Shown piece after piece: positions 1 to 8,845 of a DNA stretch of 25,394 bases (within the stretch, counting starts at the first letter, position 1; each line of letters opens with the position of its first letter). The stretch covers positions 1 to 25,394 of the forward strand of contig CAXPZW010000004.1 of the NCBI GenBank assembly GCA_964221845.1. The letters run 5' to 3'. The stretch comes from CAXPZW01 sp964221845 (GTDB lineage: Bacteria > Bacteroidota > Bacteroidia > Flavobacteriales_D > Sanyastnellaceae). The notes beneath the pieces are model-generated. The model worked only from the letters and a program-made list of their open reading frames with translations, did no database searches and was not told where the DNA came from. A program made the translations under genes and the position numbers.

Positions 1-1083
1 ACTGCAAGCGATGCATGTGACAGCGATGTAACCGTAGAGATCTCAGAAGAGATCATCGACGGCGACTGTCCTCAAGCGTACACCTTGGTACGTACCTACA
101 CCGCAACCGATGACTGTGGCAACGCGAGCACTGACACCCAAGTGATCACTGTTCAAGACACCGTAGCACCTGAACTGACCGTAGCTGACGATGTGACCAT
201 CGAATGCGACGAGGAAGTACCTGCTGCTGACTACACTGCAAGCGATGCATGTGACAGCGATGTAACCGTAGAGATCTCAGAAGAGATCACCGACGGCGAC
301 TGCCCACAGGAGTACGTGCTGACCCGTACCTACACTGCAACCGATGACTGTGGCAACGCTACCAGCGCTACCCAGACCATCACGGTACAAGACACCACTG
401 CTCCAACTTTGGAAGTGGCCGCTGATGTGACCATCGAGTGCGACCAGGAAGTACCTGCTGCAGAGTGGACGGGATCTGACAACTGTGACTCAGCACCTTC
501 AGTAGAAGTGAGCGCTGTGATCGTTGACGGTGACTGCCCACAGGAGTACGTCATGACCCGTACTTACACAGCTACCGACGCTTGCGGCAACGTGACCACC
601 GGTACTCAGGTAATCACTGTTCAAGACACCACCACTCCAATGTTCACCTTCGTTCCTGCTAACGTAACCATCGAGTGCAGCGACACTGTTCCTGCCGACA
701 TGGCTACCGCGATGGACAACTGTAGCGAGGTAACCGTTACCTCGGCTGACGAAGTAGACGCTACCGGTTGCGACTCAGAGTACACCATCGTCCGCACCTT
801 CACTGCGACCGACGCTTGTGGCAACGCCTCAACCGCGGTTCAAGTGATCACTGTGGAAGACACCACTGCACCTGAGCTGAGCGACCTGCCTGCAGACATC
901 GTACTCGACTGTGAGGACGAAGTGCCAGCTGCACCGATTCTGACTGCCTTCGACGCATGCGACGGCGACGTAGAAGTGACCTTCGAAGAAACCCTCTCGG
1001 GCGATGTCGCTCCAGAAGGCGCTGAGTCACACTGCAACGCCATCGATCCGATCAACCAGATCGATCCACAGTGGTCACTGGTA
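1..1083 (+). repeat. Tandem 234-bp (78-aa) HYR-like repeat units
   Basis: The codons for the TVQDT-type motif fall at 148, 382, 616 and 850, an exact 234-bp period, with a partial unit before 148. Bases 1-72 and 235-306 differ at only 3 of 72 positions, while units 3 and 4 are much more diverged. The fifth unit (from 850) is interrupted and resumes its pattern near 1590, ending at 1674. Confidence 0.9.
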
Positions 1084-1896
1084 CTGTTCAACATGCCAGA
1101 GGGTACCCAGTACTACACCACCATCGATGCGAACTGGACCACCTTCCCAGACAACGGCGACGGCAAGACTGCAGTACTGACCGGTACCGTTGTTTCTGCT
1201 GACAACCCGAACGCTGGTTTCGAGATCTACGCTGAATTCGAAAACGGTGTGGATTGGGCCACCTGGGATGCTCTGGGCATCAACGATTACAAAGATGACT
1301 GGGGTGTAGGCGATCCGTTCTACATGGACTGGACCTACTACATCATGTCTAGCTCGGTATCTACCCTGACTGGTTGGGGTGATCTGGCAGGCTCGCTGTT
1401 CGACCTCGAGCACGCTCCTGACAATGAGTACTACGCTTTCCAAGAAGGTATGGGCGCGAGCAACACCGATCAGAATGGCGTAGCTAGCTACGGCATCGGT
1501 GGCTGGTTCACCTACGACGGTCAATACGTGAACGCCGAGGCAGGCGTTGACGAGGCCCGTAACGGTAACGGTGACTTCGGCTTCACCCTCGAGTGCTGCC
1601 CAGACTACACCATCACTTGGACTTGGACTGCTACCGACTGTGCAGGTAACGTAACCACCCACACTGCTACTGTCACCTTCGAGGACCTCGACGGTGTGGA
1701 CGACGGCAACCTGTCTGTAGGCTGTGTAGGTGACTTCAACTTCGACGGTACACGATCTACCGTGGATATGCTGATGCTCCTGGGCGAGTGGGGCTGTGTT
1801 GGTCCGAACTGCGAGTGCGAGATCACTGGCGATGAGGAAGTAACCACCCCAGATATGCTCTACCTGTTGGGCGTATTCAACACTGACTGTGAGTAA
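1..1896 (+). CDS. Secreted HYR-like repeat protein with dockerin-like C-terminus (5' end outside window)
   Basis: The frame is open from base 1, so this is the C-terminal 631 residues of a longer protein; the first internal ATG (85) lies inside a repeat and is not the start. It consists of 78-residue modules, each with a VQDT-AP opening, an IEC-EVPA segment, a (D)NC/AC segment and TYTATD-CGN at the end, about four cysteines per module. This matches HYR-like extracellular adhesion-type modules. The fifth module is split by a 197-residue insert (about 1000-1590) rich in Trp, Tyr and Asp. The last 60 residues carry two EF-hand/dockerin-like motifs (GDFNFDGTRSTVDMLMLLGEWG-like, then ITGDEEVTTPDMLYLLG) bounded by cysteines. 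No CHU_C or type A sorting tail is present. A surface or secreted structural role is inferred; the substrate is unknown. A strong terminator follows. Confidence 0.85.
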   Translation, partial: TASDACDSDVTVEISEEIIDGDCPQAYTLVRTYTATDDCGNASTDTQVITVQDTVAPELTVADDVTIECDEEVPAADYTASDACDSDVTVEISEEITDGDCPQEYVLTRTYTATDDCGNATSATQTITVQDTTAPTLEVAADVTIECDQEVPAAEWTGSDNCDSAPSVEVSAVIVDGDCPQEYVMTRTYTATDACGNVTTGTQVITVQDTTTPMFTFVPANVTIECSDTVPADMATAMDNCSEVTVTSADEVDATGCDSEYTIVRTFTATDACGNASTAVQVITVEDTTAPELSDLPADIVLDCEDEVPAAPILTAFDACDGDVEVTFEETLSGDVAPEGAESHCNAIDPINQIDPQWSLVLFNMPEGTQYYTTIDANWTTFPDNGDGKTAVLTGTVVSADNPNAGFEIYAEFENGVDWATWDALGINDYKDDWGVGDPFYMDWTYYIMSSSVSTLTGWGDLAGSLFDLEHAPDNEYYAFQEGMGASNTDQNGVASYGIGGWFTYDGQYVNAEAGVDEARNGNGDFGFTLECCPDYTITWTWTATDCAGNVTTHTATVTFEDLDGVDDGNLSVGCVGDFNFDGTRSTVDMLMLLGEWGCVGPNCECEITGDEEVTTPDMLYLLGVFNTDCE

Positions 1897-1922
1897 TCCG
1901 GTTCCCTGAACCGAGACCTGAT

Positions 1923-1957
1923 AAAGGGCCACCCAAACGGGTGGCCCTTTTATTTTT
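1923..1957 (+). terminator. Rho-independent terminator of the HYR-repeat gene
   Basis: A perfect 12-bp stem (aaagggccaccc at 1923-1934, gggtggcccttt at 1939-1950) with an AAAC loop is followed by tattttt. It starts 27 bases after the stop codon. The T tract and symmetry would let it work in both directions, but no gene approaches from the right. Confidence 0.92.
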
Positions 1958-2065
1958 CCCGAATTCTTGACCGCTGCCCATGCACCAAATCACCGGGTTT
2001 GGCGGTTTTCTTGCTGGTGACAGCCAACGCTTAGGCGTGTTTTGTTGTCTACCTTACACGCACCC

Positions 2066-5000
2066 ATGTACGGTTTGAAGATTTGGACATGTTGGTTACT
2101 GTTGGCTGCTCTCGTTGGAGTGGCAAGCCCCACCCATGCCCAAATGGAGTTTGTGCAGAACAAAGGCCAGTGGCCGGATCAAGTGCTGGCACGGGTGACC
2201 GTGGGTGCAGGCGCCATCTACTTAGAAGACGACGCCCTCACTTACAAACTGGTGGACCAGCAATGGGCTGATGCCCAGCACCCGGGTGTACCGGACGGAT
2301 CGGTGCCGTACAAGGCGCATGTGTACCGCATGGAGCTCATCGGGTCGCAACCGCCCACCTTCAGCCAACCGCGTCCCAAGCCGGCGTACCACAATTACTT
2401 TTTGGGCAACGACTCCACCAAATGGGCCGCGCGGTGCACTGTGAGTGAGCGTGCGCATTCCGCTGGCGTATACCCCAACATTGACCTGCAGGTCTATAGC
2501 CGCGCCCAAAGCCTCAAGTACGATTTTAAAGTGCGGCCCGGCGGAGCTGTGGCGGACATAGCATTCCAATACAACGGCGTAGACGGCCTTTCGCTCAGCG
2601 CAGGACGGTTGGCTTTGGAAACGTGTTTGGGGACGGTGTATGAGCTTGAGCCATACGCCTACCAGCTGATCGACGGCAAGCTCAAGGACGTGGAGTGCGC
2701 CTATGTGCTCCAGGACGGGGTGGTGACCTTTGAAGTGGGCGACTACGACCCGGCGCACACCTTGACCATTGACCCTGAAGTGGTGTTTGCCTCCTACATC
2801 GGATCGGTGTCGTACAACTTTGGGTTTACCGCGGCCAACGACAGCGAGGGCAACCTGATTGCTGGGGCCATTGTGTTTGGCAACGATTACCCCACCACTA
2901 CCGGCGCCGTGCTGACCGATTACGACGGCACCTTTGGCAACTACTGCGATGCGGCCATCAGCAAGTTCAGCGCCGACGGCAGCACCCTGATGTACTCCAC
3001 TTTCTTGGGCGGTGGCCGCCCGGAAATGCCGCACTCGGTGGTGTGTGATTCCGAGAACAACTGGATTGTCATGGGCAACACCGGCTCGCAGAACTTTCCC
3101 ACCACCACCGGGGTGTATCAGCCCTTCCATGCGGGTGGCCCGTTGATGACCTATGCGTCCTTCTTCTTTGCCTCGGCTACGTGCCCGGAAGGGGTGGACA
3201 TGTTCGTGTCCAAGTTCTCGGCCGACGGCACCGGGTTTGAGGCCAGCACCTACATCGGCGGCAGCCAAACCGACGGACTCAACGGCGGCGACATGCTGCT
3301 GTACAACTACGGCGATTGCTTCCGCGGCGAGGTGATCGTGGATCCCAACGACCGCATTTTGGTGTGCAGCACTACCTCTTCGGCTGACTTCCCGGTGGAA
3401 GGCAGCACGCCGTTGCCCGACTACGGCGGGGGTGACTTTGACGGGATTGCCTTCCGCATGTCCTCGGACTTGTCAGACTTGGAGTGGACCGCTTATTTGG
3501 GCGGGGGGATTGCCGACTCAGGATACTCCATTCAGATTGCCGAGAGTGGCAACATCGTGTGTGCCGGAGGTACGCGCTCGTTGGATTTTCCCGTTGGCTC
3601 GGGCGGCTACCAGACCACCCACGGAGGACTGGTGGACGGCTACATCATGATGTTCTCCCCAGATGGTGGCACACTGGAGGCGGGCACCTTTGTGGGCAAC
3701 GCGGCCTACAACCAGAACTACTTCGTCCAGCTCAACATCGACGATGAAGTCTTTGTCTATGGCCAGACTGAAGGCGAGCTTCCGGTGAGTGCGTCGGTGT
3801 ATTCGAACCCGGGTTCGGGGCAGTTTATCCAGAAATACGGATCGGACTTGAGTACCCTGGCGTGGACCACCACCGTGGGCACCGGCAGCAACCTGGTGGA
3901 CATTTCGCCCACTGCCTTTCTGGTGAGCGATTGCGACCAGATCTACTTCACCGGTTGGGGGGGGGAGACCAACAGCGGCAACTCGCCTTATGCGTTTAGC
4001 TCGAGCACCGTGGGTATGCCCACCACGCCAGATGCCCCACAAAGCGCTACCGACGGCAGCGACTTTTACATGGGCGTGTTGAGCCAGGATGCTGAAGACT
4101 TGGTGTTTGGCACCTTCCTGGGCGGCGGCATCTCCAACGAACACGTGGACGGCGGCACTGCCAAGTTTGACAAAGGCGGTGCGGTGTACCAGGCCGTATG
4201 CGCGGGATGCGGCGGCAACAGTGATTTTCCGACCACTCCTGGCGCCTACAGCACCAACAACGGCAGCACCCATTGCAACCTGGCGGTCTTCAAGTTTGAC
4301 CTGGGCATCCTCCAAGCCGAAATCGACATCGACGGCCCGGACCAAGTGTGCGAAGGCACCGTGGTGGAACTCGAAAACAACTCCATCGGTGGCACGGTCT
4401 ACGACTGGACCTTTGGCGACGGCGGGGAATCCGACGACTTTGAGCCGGACTACGAATACGACAGCAACGGCACCTTTGAGATCCAACTGATCGTGTCCGA
4501 CGAGTACGACTGCTTGCCGGCAGACACCGCCTACCTCACCATCGAAATTTTGCCCGGGGTAGATCCACAAGCCACCTCGCCGGATCCCATTTGCGAGGGG
4601 CAAAGCGTCACCCTGAGCGGCACCGGCTCCGACAACCTGTATTGGGCCGACGACCCCACCTTGTCTGACCCCAACATCCCCAATCCGGTGGCGACCCCCG
4701 TGGAGCCCACCACCTACTACTTGATCGACTCCAACGCATGCGAAACCGACACCGTAGAAGTGGAGGTGAGCTTTGTGATTCCGGATGTGGACGTGGGCAG
4801 CGATGCCACCGTCTGCATTGGGCAAAGCACCCCGGTGTTTGCCAACGGGGCCATCAGCGCGGAGTGGTCCCCGCCCGAAGTGGTGGACAACGCCTTTGCC
4901 ACCAGCACCACCGCCATGCCTTCTGAAACGCTCACCTTGTATGTGGACTACGTTTCGGTGGAAGGCTGCACCTTCTCCGACAGCGTGCAAATCCAAGTGG

Positions 5001-5962
5001 ATACTGACTTGCCCGGCGGGCAGGTGTACGATCCGGTCTCGGTGTGCTTTGGAGAAAGTGTGTTGCTCGAAGCCGAATCCGGCATTGCTTGGAGTTGGTC
5101 GCCGCCGAATGGGTTGAGCGCTACGGGTATTCAGAATCCCGCGGCTTCGCCATCGGACACCACCACCTACTTTGTGGAGGTGACCAATGCGTGTGGTTCC
5201 GGCACCAGCCAGGTGACGGTCAACGTGATTGTGCCCACGGTAGAAGCCGGGACTGACGGCGTGATTTGCTTGGGCCAATGGCACCCCGTTTGGGCCTCGG
5301 ATGCCGTTTCTTGGTCGTGGGGCCCCTTGGGCGCCGTGGCCGATCCCGAAGCGCAGTTCACCAGCGTGTCGCCCTCGAGCAGTACCACCTTTACCGTGAC
5401 GGCCACCGACATCTACGGCTGTACCGCCACCGACGAAGTGTATGTGGAAGTCCTGCCCCTCCCCGAAGTCAACATATCCGACCCCGGACCCGTGAATTGG
5501 TTGGACAGCGCCCAGTTGGCCGGCTACACCGCCACTGGCGAGTACGAATGGTCTTCCGAAGGCACACTCACCTGCACCGATTGCGAAGACCCCGTGGTCA
5601 CCCCCGACGAACCCGTTTGGGTGTACCTGGAAACCACAGACGCGCTTGGCTGCACCGGCCGTGATTCCCTCTTGATCGAGCTGATCTACCCCATCTACGT
5701 GCCCAACGCCTTTACCCCGGACAACGACGGCATCAACGATGTGTTCTTTGCCTCGGGAGAGGGCATCACCGGCTTTGACATGAAGATCATTGACCGCTGG
5801 GGCAACTTGGTGTTCCACAGCACCGACATCAACCAGGTGTGGGACGGCTCCTTCCAAGGCGGCACCCACTACGTGCAGAACGACGTGTACGTCTGGATCA
5901 TCGAATACGATGCCCGCGCCGGCCGCGCCCGACTCGAAGGCCACGTGACCTTGGTGCGTTAA
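2066..5962 (+). CDS. T9SS-type B surface protein: SBBP beta-propeller, PKD and Ig-like modules, CHU_C tail
   Basis: A 1298-residue secreted protein. I chose ATG 2066 because it opens a good signal peptide (MYGLKIWTCWLLLAALVGVA..., cleavage near THAQ); the frame also runs back to TTG 2042, which would put a charged extension before it. Residues about 24-240 carry the N-terminal domain typical of SBBP proteins (FVQNKGQWP, YPNIDLQVY, KYDFKVRPG). Residues about 240-760 hold repeated propeller blades with FSADGSTLMYSTFLGGG-like strands. A PKD domain (YDWTFGDGG) follows at about 770-850, then several Ig-like modules starting CEGQ/CIGQ/CFGE. Residues about 1210-1298 form a CHU_C gliding-motility-associated domain (VPNAFTPDNDGINDVF, IDRWGNLVF). 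By family knowledge it is exported by the type IX system and attached to the cell surface; adhesion or polymer binding is inferred. A run of nine G lies at 3957-3965. Confidence 0.88.
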   Translation: MYGLKIWTCWLLLAALVGVASPTHAQMEFVQNKGQWPDQVLARVTVGAGAIYLEDDALTYKLVDQQWADAQHPGVPDGSVPYKAHVYRMELIGSQPPTFSQPRPKPAYHNYFLGNDSTKWAARCTVSERAHSAGVYPNIDLQVYSRAQSLKYDFKVRPGGAVADIAFQYNGVDGLSLSAGRLALETCLGTVYELEPYAYQLIDGKLKDVECAYVLQDGVVTFEVGDYDPAHTLTIDPEVVFASYIGSVSYNFGFTAANDSEGNLIAGAIVFGNDYPTTTGAVLTDYDGTFGNYCDAAISKFSADGSTLMYSTFLGGGRPEMPHSVVCDSENNWIVMGNTGSQNFPTTTGVYQPFHAGGPLMTYASFFFASATCPEGVDMFVSKFSADGTGFEASTYIGGSQTDGLNGGDMLLYNYGDCFRGEVIVDPNDRILVCSTTSSADFPVEGSTPLPDYGGGDFDGIAFRMSSDLSDLEWTAYLGGGIADSGYSIQIAESGNIVCAGGTRSLDFPVGSGGYQTTHGGLVDGYIMMFSPDGGTLEAGTFVGNAAYNQNYFVQLNIDDEVFVYGQTEGELPVSASVYSNPGSGQFIQKYGSDLSTLAWTTTVGTGSNLVDISPTAFLVSDCDQIYFTGWGGETNSGNSPYAFSSSTVGMPTTPDAPQSATDGSDFYMGVLSQDAEDLVFGTFLGGGISNEHVDGGTAKFDKGGAVYQAVCAGCGGNSDFPTTPGAYSTNNGSTHCNLAVFKFDLGILQAEIDIDGPDQVCEGTVVELENNSIGGTVYDWTFGDGGESDDFEPDYEYDSNGTFEIQLIVSDEYDCLPADTAYLTIEILPGVDPQATSPDPICEGQSVTLSGTGSDNLYWADDPTLSDPNIPNPVATPVEPTTYYLIDSNACETDTVEVEVSFVIPDVDVGSDATVCIGQSTPVFANGAISAEWSPPEVVDNAFATSTTAMPSETLTLYVDYVSVEGCTFSDSVQIQVDTDLPGGQVYDPVSVCFGESVLLEAESGIAWSWSPPNGLSATGIQNPAASPSDTTTYFVEVTNACGSGTSQVTVNVIVPTVEAGTDGVICLGQWHPVWASDAVSWSWGPLGAVADPEAQFTSVSPSSSTTFTVTATDIYGCTATDEVYVEVLPLPEVNISDPGPVNWLDSAQLAGYTATGEYEWSSEGTLTCTDCEDPVVTPDEPVWVYLETTDALGCTGRDSLLIELIYPIYVPNAFTPDNDGINDVFFASGEGITGFDMKIIDRWGNLVFHSTDINQVWDGSFQGGTHYVQNDVYVWIIEYDARAGRARLEGHVTLVR

Positions 5963-5966
5963 GGGC

Positions 5967-5974
5967 TACCTTTG
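5967..5974 (+). promoter_or_regulatory. TAnnTTTG -7 element of rlmN
   Basis: tacctttg matches the Bacteroidota sigma-A -7 consensus exactly and lies only 4 bases before ATG 5979. Transcription would start at or next to the start codon, giving a leaderless message. No clear -33 TTG was found at the usual spacing. The element sits in the 16-bp gap after the preceding gene. Confidence 0.65.
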
Positions 5975-5978
5975 CACC

Positions 5979-7049
5979 ATGCCGAGCCGCAAACCCGACA
6001 TCCGATCCTTTTCGCCCGAGGCCCTCACCGAGCACATGCTTGGCATGGGGGAGAAGGCCTTCCGCGCCAAACAGGTGTACGAATGGCTGTGGCGCAAAGG
6101 GGCCACCGACTTCGCCTCCATGACCAACCTCAGCGTGCCCTTGCGCGAGAAGTTGGCCGAGGAATTCGACTTCGTGCACATGCAACTCGTGGAGGAACAA
6201 GTGAGCTCGGACCGCACCATCAAGTGCGCATTCCAATCCCTGCCGGGCATGGTGGTGGAAGGCGTGCTCATCCCCACCGATTCGCGTTCGACGGCGTGCA
6301 TCTCCTCGCAAGTGGGGTGCAGCCTGGCCTGTAAGTTCTGCGCCACCGGCCGCTTGAAGCTCATGCGCAACCTGAGCGCCGGCGAGATCTACGACCAAGT
6401 GGTCTACCTCAAGCGCCAAGCCGAGCAGCGCTACAACCAGTCGCTCACCAACATCGTGTACATGGGCATGGGCGAGCCGCTGCTGAACTACAAAAACGTG
6501 CTGGCCTCCGCCGACCGCATTACGTCTGAAGACGGATTGGGCATGAGCCCCAAGCGCATCACGGTCAGCACCGCGGGCATCGCCAAAATGATTGCCAAGC
6601 TCGGGGACGACCAGGTGAAGTTCAACCTGGCCCTGTCGCTGCATGCGGCCAACGAGGAGAAGCGCTCGCACATCATGGAAATCAACGAGACCAACAACCT
6701 GGAGGTCCTGAAAGATTCCCTGCGCTACTTCTATGACAAGACCGGCAGCCGCGTCACCTTCGAGTACATCATCTTCCGGGACTTCAACGACACCCTCCAC
6801 GACGCACGCGAGCTGGCCGATTTTGCCAAGGCCGTGCCGTGCAAGGTCAACATCATCGAATACAACCCCATCGACGACGGCGAATTCCAGCAGGCCGCGC
6901 CCGAAAAGGTGGATGCCTTTGCCAGCTTCTTGGAAAACCAATGCAACATGATCGTCAACGTGCGCCGTTCACGCGGCAAGGACATCGATGCGGCGTGCGG
7001 GCAGTTGGCCAACAAGAATGAGGTGGCCGAGGTGGTGAAAAAGGCCTAG
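5979..7049 (+). CDS. rlmN: 23S rRNA / tRNA adenine-C2 methyltransferase RlmN (radical SAM)
   Basis: A 356-residue protein of normal length for RlmN, which adds a methyl group to C2 of A2503 in 23S rRNA and A37 of some tRNAs. The radical SAM cluster motif CxxxCxxC is at C114, C118 and C121 (GCSLACKFCATG). The glycine-rich SAM motif MGMGEPLLNY is present. The catalytic C-terminal cysteine sits at C340 in RRSRGKDIDAACGQL; together with C118 it forms the methyl-cysteine mechanism known for the family. The N-terminal helical domain (FRAKQVYEWLW) is intact. The gene starts 16 bases after the surface-protein gene and ends tail-to-tail with lepA, overlapping it by 3 bases within a shared CTAG. Cytoplasmic and unrelated in function to its neighbours. 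Confidence 0.96.
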   Translation: MPSRKPDIRSFSPEALTEHMLGMGEKAFRAKQVYEWLWRKGATDFASMTNLSVPLREKLAEEFDFVHMQLVEEQVSSDRTIKCAFQSLPGMVVEGVLIPTDSRSTACISSQVGCSLACKFCATGRLKLMRNLSAGEIYDQVVYLKRQAEQRYNQSLTNIVYMGMGEPLLNYKNVLASADRITSEDGLGMSPKRITVSTAGIAKMIAKLGDDQVKFNLALSLHAANEEKRSHIMEINETNNLEVLKDSLRYFYDKTGSRVTFEYIIFRDFNDTLHDARELADFAKAVPCKVNIIEYNPIDDGEFQQAAPEKVDAFASFLENQCNMIVNVRRSRGKDIDAACGQLANKNEVAEVVKKA

Positions 7050-8839
7050 TCGTTCAGCTTCAACACAGCCAAGAACGCTTCCTGAGGAACCTCTACGCTG
7101 CCCACTTGGCGCATGCGCTTCTTGCCCTTCTTCTGCTTCTCGAGGAGTTTACGCTTACGGGTGATGTCACCGCCGTAGCACTTGGCCGTCACGTCCTTGC
7201 GCACCGCCGAGATGGTCTCGCGCGCCACAATCTTGGCGCCGATGGCCGCCTGCAGCGCAATCATGAATTGCTGGCGGGGGATGAGCTCCTTGAGCTTCAA
7301 GCAGATCTTCTTGCCCAAGGTGTGCGCGTGGTCGCGGTGGATCAGGGCCGAGAGGGCATCGACTTGGTCGCCGTTGAGCAGGATGTCGAGCTTGATCAAA
7401 TCGCTCTGGCGGTACTCGTCCGGGAAATAATCGAACGAGGCGTACCCTCGTGAGACGGTCTTGAGTTTGTCGTAGAAATCGAACACGACCTCACCCAGCG
7501 GCATGCTAAAGGTCAGCTCCACGCGATCAGAGGTGAGGTAGACCTGGTTGGTGAGCTCGCCGCGCTTTTCGATACAGAGGCTCATGATGGCGCCCACGTA
7601 TTCGGCCTTGGTGATGACCTGGGCCTTGATGAACGGCTCCTCGATGTGCGAAAGCTTCGAGGGGTCCGGCATGTCTGACGGGTTGTGGAGCACCAGCTTT
7701 TCGTTGTCCTTTTTGAGGTACGCGTAGTAGCTCACGTTGGGCACGGTGGTGATCACGGTCATGTTGAACTCGCGTTCCAGGCGCTCTTGGATGATCTCCA
7801 TGTGGAGCATGCCCAAGAATCCACAGCGGAATCCGAAGCCGAGGGCCGCAGACGATTCCGGTTCAAACACGAGCGAGGCGTCGTTGAGCTGGAGTTTTTC
7901 CATGGAGGCGCGCAGCTCTTCGTAGTCCTCGGTGTCCACCGGATAGATGCCGGCAAAGACCATGGGTTTGACGTCCTCGAAACCAGTGACCGCCGATTCG
8001 CACGGGCGGTCTTGCAGGGTGAGGGTGTCGCCGACCTTCACCTCTTTGGCCACTTTGATGCCTGAAATGATGTAGCCCACGTTGCCCGCCTCAAGGGTCT
8101 TGGTGGGTTTGAGGTCGAGTCCGAGTACGCCGATTTCGTCGGCGTTGTATTCGCGGCCGGTGGCCAAAAAGCGCACCGCGTCGCCTTTTTTGAGCGAGCC
8201 GTTGAGTACGCGGATGTAAGCGATGATGCCGCGGAACGAGTTGAACACCGAGTCAAACACCATGGCCTGAAGCGGGGCCTGGAGGTCACCTTCGGGGTGG
8301 GGTACGCGTTCTACGATGGCGGTGAGGATGTCCTCCACGCCCAATCCGGTTTTGCCCGAGGCTGGAATCACCTCGCTGGGATCACACCCGAGCATGTCCA
8401 CGATTTGGTCGGTGACCTCTTCGGGGTTGGCGCTGGGCAGGTCCATCTTGTTGAGGATGGGAATGATCTCCAAATCATGCTCGAGGGCGAGGTAGAGGTT
8501 GGAGATGGTCTGGGCTTCAATGCCCTGTGAAGCATCCACGATGAGCAGCGCACCTTCGCAAGCAGCGATCGAGCGCGACACTTCGTACGAAAAGTCCACG
8601 TGTCCCGGAGTGTCGATCAAGTTGAGGACGTATTCTTGGCCTTCGTGGGTGTAGTTCATTTGGATCGCGTGGCTCTTGATGGTGATGCCGCGTTCGCGTT
8701 CCAGGTCCATGTCATCGAGGGTCTGGGCCTGCAGTTCCCGTTCGCTGATGGCGCCGGTGGTTTGCAGCAGACGGTCGGCCAGGGTTGACTTCCCGTGGTC
8801 GATGTGCGCGATGATGCAAAAATTGCGGATGTGCTTCAT
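7046..8839 (-). CDS. lepA: Elongation factor 4 (LepA), ribosome-associated GTPase
   Basis: A 597-residue protein, the usual LepA length. G1 is AHIDHGKST (residues 11-19), G2 RGITI (50-54), G3 DTPGH (76-80) and G4 NKMD (130-133). The C-terminal LepA domain is complete, ending with the conserved lysine-rich KRKLLEKQKKGKKRM stretch. The open frame continues some 800 bases upstream, but MKHIRNFCIIAHIDHGK is the conserved start and a TAnnTTTG element lies 6 bases before it. LepA is known to act on translating ribosomes and in initiation or ribosome assembly. It is convergent with rlmN and divergent from the sigma factor gene. Confidence 0.97.
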   Translation of the reverse strand: MKHIRNFCIIAHIDHGKSTLADRLLQTTGAISERELQAQTLDDMDLERERGITIKSHAIQMNYTHEGQEYVLNLIDTPGHVDFSYEVSRSIAACEGALLIVDASQGIEAQTISNLYLALEHDLEIIPILNKMDLPSANPEEVTDQIVDMLGCDPSEVIPASGKTGLGVEDILTAIVERVPHPEGDLQAPLQAMVFDSVFNSFRGIIAYIRVLNGSLKKGDAVRFLATGREYNADEIGVLGLDLKPTKTLEAGNVGYIISGIKVAKEVKVGDTLTLQDRPCESAVTGFEDVKPMVFAGIYPVDTEDYEELRASMEKLQLNDASLVFEPESSAALGFGFRCGFLGMLHMEIIQERLEREFNMTVITTVPNVSYYAYLKKDNEKLVLHNPSDMPDPSKLSHIEEPFIKAQVITKAEYVGAIMSLCIEKRGELTNQVYLTSDRVELTFSMPLGEVVFDFYDKLKTVSRGYASFDYFPDEYRQSDLIKLDILLNGDQVDALSALIHRDHAHTLGKKICLKLKELIPRQQFMIALQAAIGAKIVARETISAVRKDVTAKCYGGDITRKRKLLEKQKKGKKRMRQVGSVEVPQEAFLAVLKLND

Positions 8840-8845
8840 TGCGTG

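Noticed and set aside
1075..1932. 285-codon minus-strand frame over the HYR-repeat gene
   Set aside because: It is a shadow of the repeat gene and begins within the terminator.
3518..5944. 808-codon open frame on the minus strand
   Set aside because: It is a GC-rich shadow of the SBBP/PKD gene with a His/Gly/Val-rich composition and no motif.
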